This document shows, piece by piece, positions 34,248 to 41,666 of a stretch of 64,000 nucleotides of DNA. The first letter of the stretch is position 1. Each line of letters begins with the position of its first letter. The translations under genes were made by a program, and so were the position numbers. The notes under the pieces are model-generated. The model made no database searches and had not been told where the DNA came from. It saw only the letters and a program-made list of their open reading frames with translations. Location of the stretch: NCBI RefSeq assembly GCF_007713735.2, contig NZ_VMNW02000020.1, forward strand, positions 1-64,000. Reading direction: 5' to 3'. The stretch comes from Amycolatopsis acidicola. Lineage in GTDB: Bacteria; Actinomycetota; Actinomycetes; Mycobacteriales; Pseudonocardiaceae.

Positions 34248-35306
34248 GTGAACGAACCAGCTAAGAACCGAGTTTCCCGGTCCCGGCAATTCACACACCA
34301 GCGCGTTACGATCCACGACGTGGCACGTGAGGCCGGCGTATCCACCGCCACGGTCTCCCGTGTCATCCGCGAAACCGGCTATCCCGTTTCCGCGACCGCA
34401 AGGCAGCGAGTGGTCGATGCCGTGCGCAAGCTGGGTTACTACCCGAACGACCTGGCGCGAAGCCTGCTGAGTGAGCGCACGAACAATATCGGCGTCATCG
34501 TGCCCGATCTGTCGAACCCGCACTACCCGGCGGTCATGATAGGCCTCGAAGAAATCGCTTCCCGGCATTCCTACTCGGTGATACTGCACACCACCGACGA
34601 ACAGCCTGAAAAGCTCGCGACCTACCTCAAGTCGCTGGCCTCGAAACGGGTCGACGGGGTGGTGCTCGCGGCGGGCGGTACCGACCCCGACGAAGAATCA
34701 CTTCGCGCGATCGCGGACATGCGCATGCCGGCCGTGGTCGTCGGGCGCTACACGGACACCCGTTTTCCCACTGTGGAGTCGAACAACCACCTTGCCGGCA
34801 AGCTCGCCGCGGAGCACCTGCGCCAGCTCGGGCACCGCCGGATCGGGATCCTCACCGGTCCTCCGGAATCGAGCTCTTCGGCGGACCGGACCGAGGGTGC
34901 CATCGCCTTCCTGACCAGCAACGGGGCGCCGGTCGACGAGTCGCTGGTGGTGGGCGGGGACTACCTGGCGGAGAGCGGCTATCTCGCCGCCAGGCAGCTA
35001 CTCGGGCTCGCCGGCCCGCCCACCGCGCTGATCGCGGCCACCGACCGCATGGCCGCCGGTGCCATGGCCGCGGCACACGATCTCGGTTTGTCGCTGCCTG
35101 ACCAGTTGTCGATCGTGGGATACGACAACATCGACATCGCGCAGTACCTGCGCCCGGCCCTGACGACGATCTCGCTGCCGGACAAGCTCATGGGCCGCAT
35201 GGCGATGACGAAGCTGCACGAGCTGATCAACGGCCGCGCCGTGGAGCACCACTCGGTTTTGGACGTTCAGCTGATCGTGCGGGCGTCCACGAGCCCGGCG
35301 TCCTGA
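34248..35306 (+). CDS. LacI-family transcriptional regulator
   Basis: A repressor of 352 residues. The N-terminal helix-turn-helix and hinge helix (VTIHDVAREAGVSTATVSRVI, about residues 20-40) precede a periplasmic-binding-protein-like effector domain (NNIGVIVPDLSNPHYPAVMIG; LIAATDRMAAGAMAAAHDLGL; SIVGYDNID). It probably binds a sugar or glycoside ligand. GTG 34248 is the best guess; no strong ribosome site is visible, and a start nearer the helix-turn-helix is possible. Three matching palindromes in the window define a likely regulon: oxidase 3, the ABC operon and the isomerase operon. Confidence 0.92.
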   Translation: MNEPAKNRVSRSRQFTHQRVTIHDVAREAGVSTATVSRVIRETGYPVSATARQRVVDAVRKLGYYPNDLARSLLSERTNNIGVIVPDLSNPHYPAVMIGLEEIASRHSYSVILHTTDEQPEKLATYLKSLASKRVDGVVLAAGGTDPDEESLRAIADMRMPAVVVGRYTDTRFPTVESNNHLAGKLAAEHLRQLGHRRIGILTGPPESSSSADRTEGAIAFLTSNGAPVDESLVVGGDYLAESGYLAARQLLGLAGPPTALIAATDRMAAGAMAAAHDLGLSLPDQLSIVGYDNIDIAQYLRPALTTISLPDKLMGRMAMTKLHELINGRAVEHHSVLDVQLIVRASTSPAS

Positions 35307-35318
35307 CGGACGCGCGAC

Positions 35319-36722
35319 TCAACGCCGGCTGAGTCCCCAGCGCTTCTCCCGCTCGGCCATCGCCCAGCCGCAGCCGACGACGACTGCCCCGAGGCCGATC
35401 ATGAGGATCCAGATACCGTTGTCCGCCTGACTCCACGTACCCGCCCCACTGGTCGCGCCAGGTGACACCACATAGCCGACCACTGCCACGCCAAGGCAGG
35501 TGCCGATGGATCTGGACGTCGACGCGAGGCTTGCCGCGACAGTGGCGTCTTCCGGCGGAAACGCGGCCAGCACGATGTTGCTGATCGGCGGGTTCACAAA
35601 CGTGACGCTCCCGGTGATGACCACGTAGGCGAGCGCCACGTACACCAGCGGCGTCGACGGAGTCAGCCCGGTCAGCATCGCGGCACCGGCGCAGATGCCG
35701 ACACCGGTGAGCACCAGCGGCAGCACGTTCCCCCGTGCTTCCGCCAGACGCGCCGCGAGCGGTGACGCCAGTGCCATCGCCACTGCCGCGGGCACGATGC
35801 ACAGGCCGGCGACGATGGGGCTCAGCTGCCGCACGTACTGGAGATAGAGGGTGTTTACGAACAACATCGTGCCCATCACCAGGTACACCAGCGCGCCGGC
35901 GGCCAGCGCGGCGACGACCGCCCGGTTCTTCAGCCTCCGGTAATCCAGAATCGGATTCCGCGCGACACGTTCCCAGCCGACCAGCCCGCAGAGCCCGACG
36001 GCCGCGAGTGAAGCGGCGACCACCACGGCCGGCGAGCCCCACCCCAGCCGCGGCGCCTCGATCATCGTGAACGTGGCCGCGCCGAGCGTCACGAGGATCA
36101 AAGCCTGGCCAGGGACATCGAGGGTGGTGTCGCTCCGGCGCGGGATGACCGGGATGTGCCGGCGACCGGAAACGATCATGGCCAGCACGATCGGCACGTT
36201 GATCCAGAAGATCGATCGCCACCCGATGCAGTCGGTGAGCAGCCCGCCTGCACAAGGGCCGAGCCCCTGCGTGACACCCATCGTGGCGCCCCAGACGCCG
36301 ATGGCCCTCGCGCGCTCCTTCCCCGCGCTGAACACCGTCGACAGAATCGCCAGAGCGAGCGGGTTCAGCATGGAGCCGCCGATCGCCTGGAGACTCCTGA
36401 AGGCGATCAGCCAGGAAGCGTTCGCCGCCAGACTGCACAGGAACGAACCGATACCGAACGCCGCCAGCCCGAACTCGAAGACCCCCCTGCGGCCCAGACG
36501 GTCACCGAGTCCGCCGGACACGATCAGCAAGCTGGCGACGACCAGCGTGTACGCGTCGACGATCCACTGCAGACCGGTGACGCCGGATCCCAGCTCGGAA
36601 CCGATCCGCGGCAGCGCGACGTTCACGATGGTGCTGTCTATTCCGACGAGGACGACGCTTGCGCAACAGATGACCAAAATGATGTTCGGCCTGATCGGTC
36701 CGCTACGCAAGGGCGCCTTCAA
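35319..36722 (-). CDS. MFS multidrug exporter, EmrB/QacA (DHA2) type
   Basis: A membrane protein of 467 residues with about 14 predicted helices, slightly short for the family. The DHA2 signature IDSTIVNVALPRIG follows the first helix; GGLGDRLGRRGVFEFG is motif A and LQAIGGSMLNPLALAIL is the family motif C region. It probably exports aromatic or toxic compounds, perhaps aglycones. TTG 36722 is preceded by GAGGAG at five bases. It is convergent with the LacI gene and separated from the cupin operon upstream by a strong terminator, so it has its own promoter. Confidence 0.88.
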   Translation of the reverse strand: MKAPLRSGPIRPNIILVICCASVVLVGIDSTIVNVALPRIGSELGSGVTGLQWIVDAYTLVVASLLIVSGGLGDRLGRRGVFEFGLAAFGIGSFLCSLAANASWLIAFRSLQAIGGSMLNPLALAILSTVFSAGKERARAIGVWGATMGVTQGLGPCAGGLLTDCIGWRSIFWINVPIVLAMIVSGRRHIPVIPRRSDTTLDVPGQALILVTLGAATFTMIEAPRLGWGSPAVVVAASLAAVGLCGLVGWERVARNPILDYRRLKNRAVVAALAAGALVYLVMGTMLFVNTLYLQYVRQLSPIVAGLCIVPAAVAMALASPLAARLAEARGNVLPLVLTGVGICAGAAMLTGLTPSTPLVYVALAYVVITGSVTFVNPPISNIVLAAFPPEDATVAASLASTSRSIGTCLGVAVVGYVVSPGATSGAGTWSQADNGIWILMIGLGAVVVGCGWAMAEREKRWGLSRR

Positions 36723-36810
36723 TACATCTCCTCATGGGAAAAAAAGGGGCGAACCGCGGCTGATCGCGCCGCGCGGAAAAAGAAAGGCAGAAAAAGAAAG
36801 GCACTGGCAA

Positions 36811-36853
36811 GGGCGTTCGGTCCGGCCCCTTCCCGGGGCCGGACCGAACGCCC
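36811..36853. terminator. Perfect 19-bp hairpin terminator of the isomerase operon
   Basis: GGGCGTTCGGTCCGGCCCC (36811-36829) pairs exactly with 36835-36853 across a five-base loop, 10 bases beyond the stop of the last cupin gene on the minus strand. Read on that strand the hairpin is followed by a T-rich run, so this looks like an intrinsic terminator. Confidence 0.88.
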
Positions 36854-36863
36854 TGTCCGCCGG

Positions 36864-37304
36864 CTACTTCACGCCGTGCTCGGCGAGAATCTTCCGGGCT
36901 TGCTCCGGCACGTCCATGACGCGCCCCTTCGCGGTCTCCTTGCTGTTCGCGCCGTAATGCGCCATCAGCAGCTCCGCCTCCTCGTCGCCGATGTTGGAGA
37001 GCAGGAAGCCCTCGCCCGGCGAGATGTAGCCGCTGGTACCGCGCGGGCAGAGGTGGCCTTCCGATTCCTGGCCGTCCTCGGAGACCAGCACGGCCAGAAC
37101 CGTGCCACGCGAGACGAAGAACGCGATCTCGGTGTCATGCGCGTGCAGCTCCGTCGTGGCGCCCGGGTCCGCGGTCGCGTCGACGTAGAAGAGCTCCTGT
37201 GACTCGCATTCCCCTGCCGAGCAGATGATCTCGGAGTGGAAGCCGGGCCAGTAGCTGTCCGTCTTGTCGGTGTTGGTCCGGTCGATGACCTTGGTCAGTC
37301 CCAC
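36864..37304 (-). CDS. Cupin-domain protein 1
   Basis: A small cupin of 146 residues with the metal-site pattern ELHAHDTEIAFFVSRG and the second motif around GYISPGEGFLLSNIG. Such proteins can be sugar isomerases, dioxygenases or sensors; no specific function is visible. It starts 12 bases after the stop of cupin 2 and ends just before a strong terminator, making it the last gene of the operon that begins with the TIM-barrel isomerase at 39652. Side-by-side paired cupins may form a hetero-oligomer. Confidence 0.82.
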   Translation of the reverse strand: MGLTKVIDRTNTDKTDSYWPGFHSEIICSAGECESQELFYVDATADPGATTELHAHDTEIAFFVSRGTVLAVLVSEDGQESEGHLCPRGTSGYISPGEGFLLSNIGDEEAELLMAHYGANSKETAKGRVMDVPEQARKILAEHGVK

Positions 37305-37316
37305 TGTCCATTCCTC

Positions 37317-37793
37317 TCAGGTGCGGGTCTCGAGGTCGAGCTCGTCCAGCGTCAGCCCCCGCGCGGCGAGGTGCTCGACGACGACCGACGGCGGGTCGAC
37401 CCAGACCGTCCCCGCGCCTTCCTTTTCGTTGGTCCCCGCGTAGCAGAAGATGACTTCGCCGGGCTCGGTGTCACTCCGGTTGATTCCGACGTGGATCTCG
37501 CCCTTGCCGACGTACCCGAAGGTGCCGGGGTCGCAGTCGGTCGACTTGAAGTCGTTCGTCTCCTCGGAACCCGACAGGTGGGTGTTGTGGCCCGAGAGAA
37601 GGTGCCAGATGACTTCGACGTTGTTGTGGACGTGCGCCTGGTTCCGCGCACCCGGCGGCATCAGGGTGTAGCCCATCACGATCTTCTTCGAGCCCGTCGT
37701 CTTACCGCTGACGGCGAATTCGATACCGAAACCGGTCTCGAAGCCGAGATCCAGGTCCCGCTTCTCGGGCGGCGGATTGATCTTACTGCGCAC
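37317..37793 (-). CDS. Cupin-domain protein 2
   Basis: A single-domain cupin of 158 residues. The metal-binding region is QAHVHNNVEVIWHLLSG, followed by DPGTFGYVGKGEIHVGINRS and GEVIFCYAGTNEKEG. It has no signal peptide. It lies 48 bases after the racemase-like gene and is followed by cupin 1, with which it shares gene order and size. A role in isomerising or oxygenating the sugar product of the pathway is plausible but not shown by the sequence. Confidence 0.82.
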   Translation of the reverse strand: MRSKINPPPEKRDLDLGFETGFGIEFAVSGKTTGSKKIVMGYTLMPPGARNQAHVHNNVEVIWHLLSGHNTHLSGSEETNDFKSTDCDPGTFGYVGKGEIHVGINRSDTEPGEVIFCYAGTNEKEGAGTVWVDPPSVVVEHLAARGLTLDELDLETRT

Positions 37794-37841
37794 TGACTAC
37801 TCCGTTTCCTCGATTTGCCGCGCGTATTTCTGCACGGACGC

Positions 37842-38702
37842 TCAGAGAATCCGTGACCGGGACCGGTCCGGCCGGTCCGGCGGGAACTGCAGCGCACTCG
37901 CGCTGAGCCCGAGTTCCATCAGGAGCTTCAGCTGGACGAACGCACTGGAATATCCTTCGAGTACCGGGATGTCCCAGCCCCGTTCTTTCAGGCCGGCCCG
38001 CACGAACGGCTGCAGCCAGAAGGTTCCCGAACAGCCGAAGGTGATCACCTCGGCGCCGTCCTCGAGTATCGCGCTCTCCGCCGCGTCGACCGCGGCCTCG
38101 ACCGCTTCGGTCTTCTCGCCGGCCAGTGCGCGCTCCTTCTGGACCGGCAACGAGTTCCGCTGGTCGTCGTATCCGGGACGGCCGAGCGGATAAGGAATCA
38201 ACCGCATCGACGCGAAACGCTGCTCCATTCCCGCCTGGCGAACCAGATTCCGGTAGTACATCGCGTGGCTCTCCGCCAGGTCGATGACGGAGAACTTCGA
38301 TCCGACCATGGCCGCGACGTGGAACTGCGCCGTCGCGCACGAGGTGACCGGCACGCCGTGTTCGCGGCCGATCTCGCGCGATTCCAGCGCCCCGGGCTCA
38401 CCCCCGCCGAGCAGCATGATGCCGTCGTAGTCACCCGACTTGGCGAGCTCCTCGACGATCGCGAGCCGCGCGGCCGCGACGAGCGCGAACTCCTTGCGGT
38501 TCTCGACCGGCCAGTCACCATAGGGCGCCAGCGGGCCGGGGTGGAAGTCCCAGTCCACGTCTTCCAGGTACTTCCCGAGTCCGAGGTTCTCGTAGTTCAT
38601 CAGCAGTTCTTGCTTTTCGCCCCGGACGTTCCACGTCAGGAACTCGCTGTCCTCGGGCAGCCGGAAAGGCTGGACCAGGACAATTCGCCGCCGCCCGCTC
38701 AT
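37842..38702 (-). CDS. Asp/Glu racemase-superfamily protein
   Basis: A protein of 286 residues with the two-domain aspartate/glutamate/hydantoin racemase fold. The two catalytic cysteines are in PVTSCATAQFH and VITFGCSGTFW. Relatives include hydantoin racemase, maleate isomerase and arylmalonate decarboxylase, so the substrate could be a dicarboxylic or 2-oxo acid. Its ATG 38702 overlaps the stop of the TIM-barrel gene (ATGA). It belongs to the four-gene operon under operator site 3. The substrate is not known. Confidence 0.84.
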   Translation of the reverse strand: MSGRRRIVLVQPFRLPEDSEFLTWNVRGEKQELLMNYENLGLGKYLEDVDWDFHPGPLAPYGDWPVENRKEFALVAAARLAIVEELAKSGDYDGIMLLGGGEPGALESREIGREHGVPVTSCATAQFHVAAMVGSKFSVIDLAESHAMYYRNLVRQAGMEQRFASMRLIPYPLGRPGYDDQRNSLPVQKERALAGEKTEAVEAAVDAAESAILEDGAEVITFGCSGTFWLQPFVRAGLKERGWDIPVLEGYSSAFVQLKLLMELGLSASALQFPPDRPDRSRSRIL

Positions 38703-39652
38703 GAGTAGATCGGGGTCAGGGAGGTCTCGATGAACTCCTTCGCGCCCGCGATGGTCGCGGGCGGGTTCGACGCGGCGTCGAGTTCGACGATCGCCCATCC
38801 CTCGAAGTTGTGGTCACGAAGTGTCCGGACCCATTGCGGCCAGTCGACTTCCCCCAGGCCCACTCGGGCGAAGAACCGGTGGTGCGACTTGAAGACACCG
38901 TCGTCGAGGACCTGCCGGCGCGGTACGCCGGACTTCGCGTCCTTCCAGTGGGTGATCTCGATGCGAGTGTGGTGGTCCTTGAAGATCTCGCTCGGGTTCG
39001 AGCCGCCCGTGGTGATGTGCGCGGTGTCGGGGCAAAAGTTCACGTAGATCGGGTCCGTGCAGGCGAGAAAAAGATCGATGTCACGCCGGAGCCAGAGCAC
39101 CGCGTGCGTCTCGGGGTGAATGGAAAGATTGACCCCGCGCTGAGCGGCGATATACCCCATCCTGTTGAGGACGTCGGACAGCCGCCGCACATAATCGTGA
39201 TCGATGAAAGTGGGCGGGTCGGCATTCCAGGTCGTGCGAATCGGCAGCCCGGCGATCATGATCGAACAACCGGCGGCGCGCAGGAAGTCCGCATAGTCCG
39301 CGACATCGGCGTAAAGCTTCTTTTGCTGCGCTTCGTCCCGCCAGTCGCCGTCGAGCACGAGACCGGTGAAGAACCCGCTGCAGACCTCGAGTCCACGTTC
39401 GGCCACCGCGTCCTTGAATTTCTCGGCGCTGCCGTACCGAGTAAGGGCGTTCTGCCAGTGCCCGGGCCCGAAGGTGATTTCGATGCCGTCGATCCCGGAT
39501 GCACCCAAAATGTCGAGCGCCTTGTCCCAAAATGCTTCGGGCTTGATCACCGTATTGTCGTAGAACTGGTTGAAATCGCTGATTCCCCACAACTCCGTGT
39601 CGTAGAGCGTAATCAGGTCGATACCGTACTTGATCTTGCGTTCTTGCACCAC
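38699..39652 (-). CDS. Sugar isomerase/epimerase or IolE-like TIM-barrel enzyme
   Basis: An AP-endonuclease-2-like TIM barrel of 317 residues. Likely metal ligands are Glu181 (IHPETHAVLW), Asp209 (FCPDTAHITTGG), His235 (EITHWKDAK) and a C-terminal Glu (AIVELDAAS). The FCPDTAH segment is typical of IolE-like dehydratases and 3-keto-glucoside-processing hydratases/lyases. It may hydrate or isomerise the 3-oxo-glucal made by C-glycoside cleavage; this is inference. The GTG start has GGAGAGAG upstream. It is distinct from the three CGD alpha subunits and has no beta partner. Operator site 3 lies 125 bases upstream. Confidence 0.82.
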   Translation of the reverse strand: MVQERKIKYGIDLITLYDTELWGISDFNQFYDNTVIKPEAFWDKALDILGASGIDGIEITFGPGHWQNALTRYGSAEKFKDAVAERGLEVCSGFFTGLVLDGDWRDEAQQKKLYADVADYADFLRAAGCSIMIAGLPIRTTWNADPPTFIDHDYVRRLSDVLNRMGYIAAQRGVNLSIHPETHAVLWLRRDIDLFLACTDPIYVNFCPDTAHITTGGSNPSEIFKDHHTRIEITHWKDAKSGVPRRQVLDDGVFKSHHRFFARVGLGEVDWPQWVRTLRDHNFEGWAIVELDAASNPPATIAGAKEFIETSLTPIYS

Positions 39653-40062
39653 GTCCGCACTCTCTCCTCTCCCTTGAGCATCCCCGCGGTCACCGGCCGG
39701 CTGAGCCTCGGGATCGCCGTGAACCGGGGTCGCGTGACCGTCCGTGACGGGGCGTCCGGAATCGTGCCCGCAGCCGATAGTAATGCATTACTATTGCGAG
39801 CGGTAGGGCTGATGCTCTGCGCGGCGGCGGGACGGGACAGGAGAGAGACCCCCGGAGGGGCGCGTCTTGGTGAGCTTCGAAGGCCTGGGGTGGTGAGGAA
39901 ACAACCTGGTAAGTGCACGAACGCGCGTCGGCTGCACGCACCCGGAGACGCCATGCCCACCGGGCTGCCACGGCGGGAATGTGGCACGCGTGGATCGTTC
40001 GGCGGACAGGGCCAAGTGCCCGTCCCCGACGAGCTGGACGGGCACCGCTGGCCTGCTGCACC
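39653..40062. other. Intergenic region with the isomerase-operon promoter
   Basis: 410 bases without a supported gene, between the isomerase start and the stop of cupin 3, both on the minus strand. It contains the LacI-type palindrome at 39777-39794, followed on its right by TTACTATTGC; the ACTATTGC part also occurs twice in the CGD module 1 promoter region. The remaining sequence is GC-rich with no clear coding frame. Confidence 0.45.
39777..39794. promoter_or_regulatory. LacI-type operator site 3
   Basis: ATAGTAATGCATTACTAT is a perfect 18-bp palindrome. It differs from sites 1 and 2 only by a symmetric T/A swap next to the central GC. It lies 125 bases upstream of the isomerase/racemase/cupin operon, which it probably controls. 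Confidence 0.74.
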
Positions 40063-40605
40063 TTAAGGCTTGGTACCGCCGATGAGGACGAACGCAAGGA
40101 CACAGGGACTGTCGGACCGGTTGGACCATGCATGGGCGGTGCCACGCTGGACGAGCACGTCCCCGGCGGTCATCTTCACCTCCGTGGCGTCGAGAACCGC
40201 CCAGATCTCTCCACTGAGGACGATCGCGTAGTCGATCGAATCGGTGGTGTGGAACGCCAGGGGCTTGACCTCGGTCCCGTCGGCATCGAACCGCCAGTCC
40301 TTGTCCGGTGGCAACTCGAGAACCCGGAACACCGAACCGTTCCGCGTCGGCCCGACGGACAGGGGTTCGTCGGTGGCATACGGGTCGGCGAGCGGCGCGT
40401 GGTTGTCGGCAGGGCTCTCGTCTGTGCGCCACAGGTTCGTGACCACGTAAGCAGGGGTACCGTGCCCGACACTCGCATGTGGACACTCCTCGTCCATGAC
40501 GATGGTCGACTTGCCCGTCGCGTCGAGACCCGTGACCAGGCGGCGCACTTTCGTGGTGCCCGGTGCGGGCTCCAGGCCCGCGGTGAAGGGGTTGTACTCG
40601 GCCAC
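40063..40605 (-). CDS. Cupin-domain protein 3
   Basis: A protein of 180 residues with one C-terminal cupin domain: HTTDSIDYAIVLSGEIWAVLDATEV followed by GDVLVQRGTAHAWSNRSDSPC. The N-terminal half is an extension typical of actinobacterial cupins beside aromatic-degradation genes. It may be a metal-dependent isomerase or dioxygenase; the substrate is unknown. GTG 40605 is preceded by GAGGAG. It stands alone between the isomerase operon control region and the TetR operon. Confidence 0.82.
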   Translation of the reverse strand: MAEYNPFTAGLEPAPGTTKVRRLVTGLDATGKSTIVMDEECPHASVGHGTPAYVVTNLWRTDESPADNHAPLADPYATDEPLSVGPTRNGSVFRVLELPPDKDWRFDADGTEVKPLAFHTTDSIDYAIVLSGEIWAVLDATEVKMTAGDVLVQRGTAHAWSNRSDSPCVLAFVLIGGTKP

Positions 40606-40725
40606 AAGAACTCCTCGGGAACGGCTCGTGGCGGCTCGGCGGAGCCACCGGTCGCCTGGACGGTAAATCCGTTCCCAGGGCGCGGCTATCCGGATGCGGC
40701 GCTCGTTGTCCGGTTCTGGCGCCGC

Positions 40726-41028
40726 TTACGGTTCCCGGACCACGTGCGCGCGGATCCGCCCCTCCGCGTCAGTCCACCCCTTCGAGCGCGCGAAGGCGTT
40801 CATACCCTCGAATTTCGTCAGCCAGCCCGTGTCGTTTTCTCCGCCGGCCAGCGTTTTCACGACGAGCGGCGGGATTCAGACGGACGACCCGGTGTCGTCG
40901 GCAACGCACCCTTCCCGCTCGACGATCGCCGTCAGCTCCACCACGTTCAGTCCTGTGTGGACACTGAACGAGGTGAACTCTTCGGCGTTTTCCAGTGCAA
41001 GCCCTGCCCTGCCGACGCGGATGATCAC
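40726..41028 (-). pseudogene. Small gene interrupted by an in-frame TGA
   Basis: Starting at GTG 41028 (overlapping the TetR stop as GTGA, with GAGGAG upstream) the frame reads 50 codons, meets TGA at 40876-40878, then continues in the same frame for 49 codons to TAA at 40726. The two halves (MIIRVGRAGLALENAEEF... and ...VVKTLAGGENDTGWLTKFEG...) look like one roughly 100-residue protein; a TGG-to-TGA change would explain the stop. I do not recognise the family. Either it is a recent pseudogene, two short peptides are made, or a sequencing error is present. Confidence 0.5.
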
Positions 41029-41663
41029 GAACTCTCCTCGCGCTGGTAACTGAGGTAGCCGACGACGGTCAAGGTGAGCTGCCGCAGCGAAGCATCCCAG
41101 TCTCCCTCATAGGCGGACTCCGCGGAGCTGCCCAGGCCCAGGTAACGAGCGAGCACACTGTAAGCGACTGTGAAGGACCACGAGATCGCCTCCTCCACGT
41201 CGGGCGCGGCGATTTCATCACCCACTTCGCGCAGCCGCTCCGCCCAGTGCTCCACCATGACCGCATGCCCTCGCTTGCCCATGGCCGCGATGCGCTCGTT
41301 CCGGAGTGCCGCCACCATGCTCGGCCTCAACACGGCGGCATGGTCACTCAACAGCGAGCCGACCACCCGCACCAGCCAGTCCACCCGGCCGGGGAGATCG
41401 TGCGCGATCCCTGGCGCGGTCATGCGCGCTCGCACGTCGTCGACCATCGCCTCGACGCCCTGCTCGTGCAGGTGCTCGACGAGGTCCTGCTTGCCCGCGA
41501 ACCGGTTGTAGATCGAACCGATGGATACGCCGGACCGCTCGCTGACCTCGTCGAGGGTGAACCCGTCGTTTCCCCGCTCGGTCCAGAGCTCGCGGGCGGT
41601 GCCGACGATCCGCTCGAGCGTCAGCTTGCTCCGTGCCTGTCGTGGTGTGCTGGGGCCTGCCAT
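41025..41663 (-). CDS. TetR-family transcriptional regulator
   Basis: A repressor of 212 residues with an N-terminal TetR helix-turn-helix (RIVGTARELWTERGNDGFTLDEVSERSGVSIGSIYNRF) and a helical ligand domain. It starts three bases after the GH3 stop and is coupled to the small interrupted gene behind it. Being inside the flavin reductase-LLM-GH3 operon, it is likely an autoregulatory repressor acting at the 30-base inverted repeat upstream of the operon (46382-46411). Confidence 0.9.
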   Translation of the reverse strand: MAGPSTPRQARSKLTLERIVGTARELWTERGNDGFTLDEVSERSGVSIGSIYNRFAGKQDLVEHLHEQGVEAMVDDVRARMTAPGIAHDLPGRVDWLVRVVGSLLSDHAAVLRPSMVAALRNERIAAMGKRGHAVMVEHWAERLREVGDEIAAPDVEEAISWSFTVAYSVLARYLGLGSSAESAYEGDWDASLRQLTLTVVGYLSYQREESS

Positions 41664-41666
41664 GCT

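Noticed and set aside
33878-34366. Upstream extension of GMC oxidase 3 to 34366
   Set aside because: It crosses the divergent promoter, operator site 2 and the LacI start; the FAD motif begins only about 10 residues after ATG 33877.
38699-39652. Fourth C-glycoside deglycosidase alpha subunit
   Set aside because: It is a TIM barrel of similar size but lacks a DUF6379 partner, and its FCPDTAH and IHPETHAV segments fit IolE-like enzymes better.
40876-40878. TGA as a selenocysteine codon
   Set aside because: No selenoprotein-like context, no SECIS-type hairpin that I can see, and no selenocysteine machinery in the window; mutation or error is simpler.
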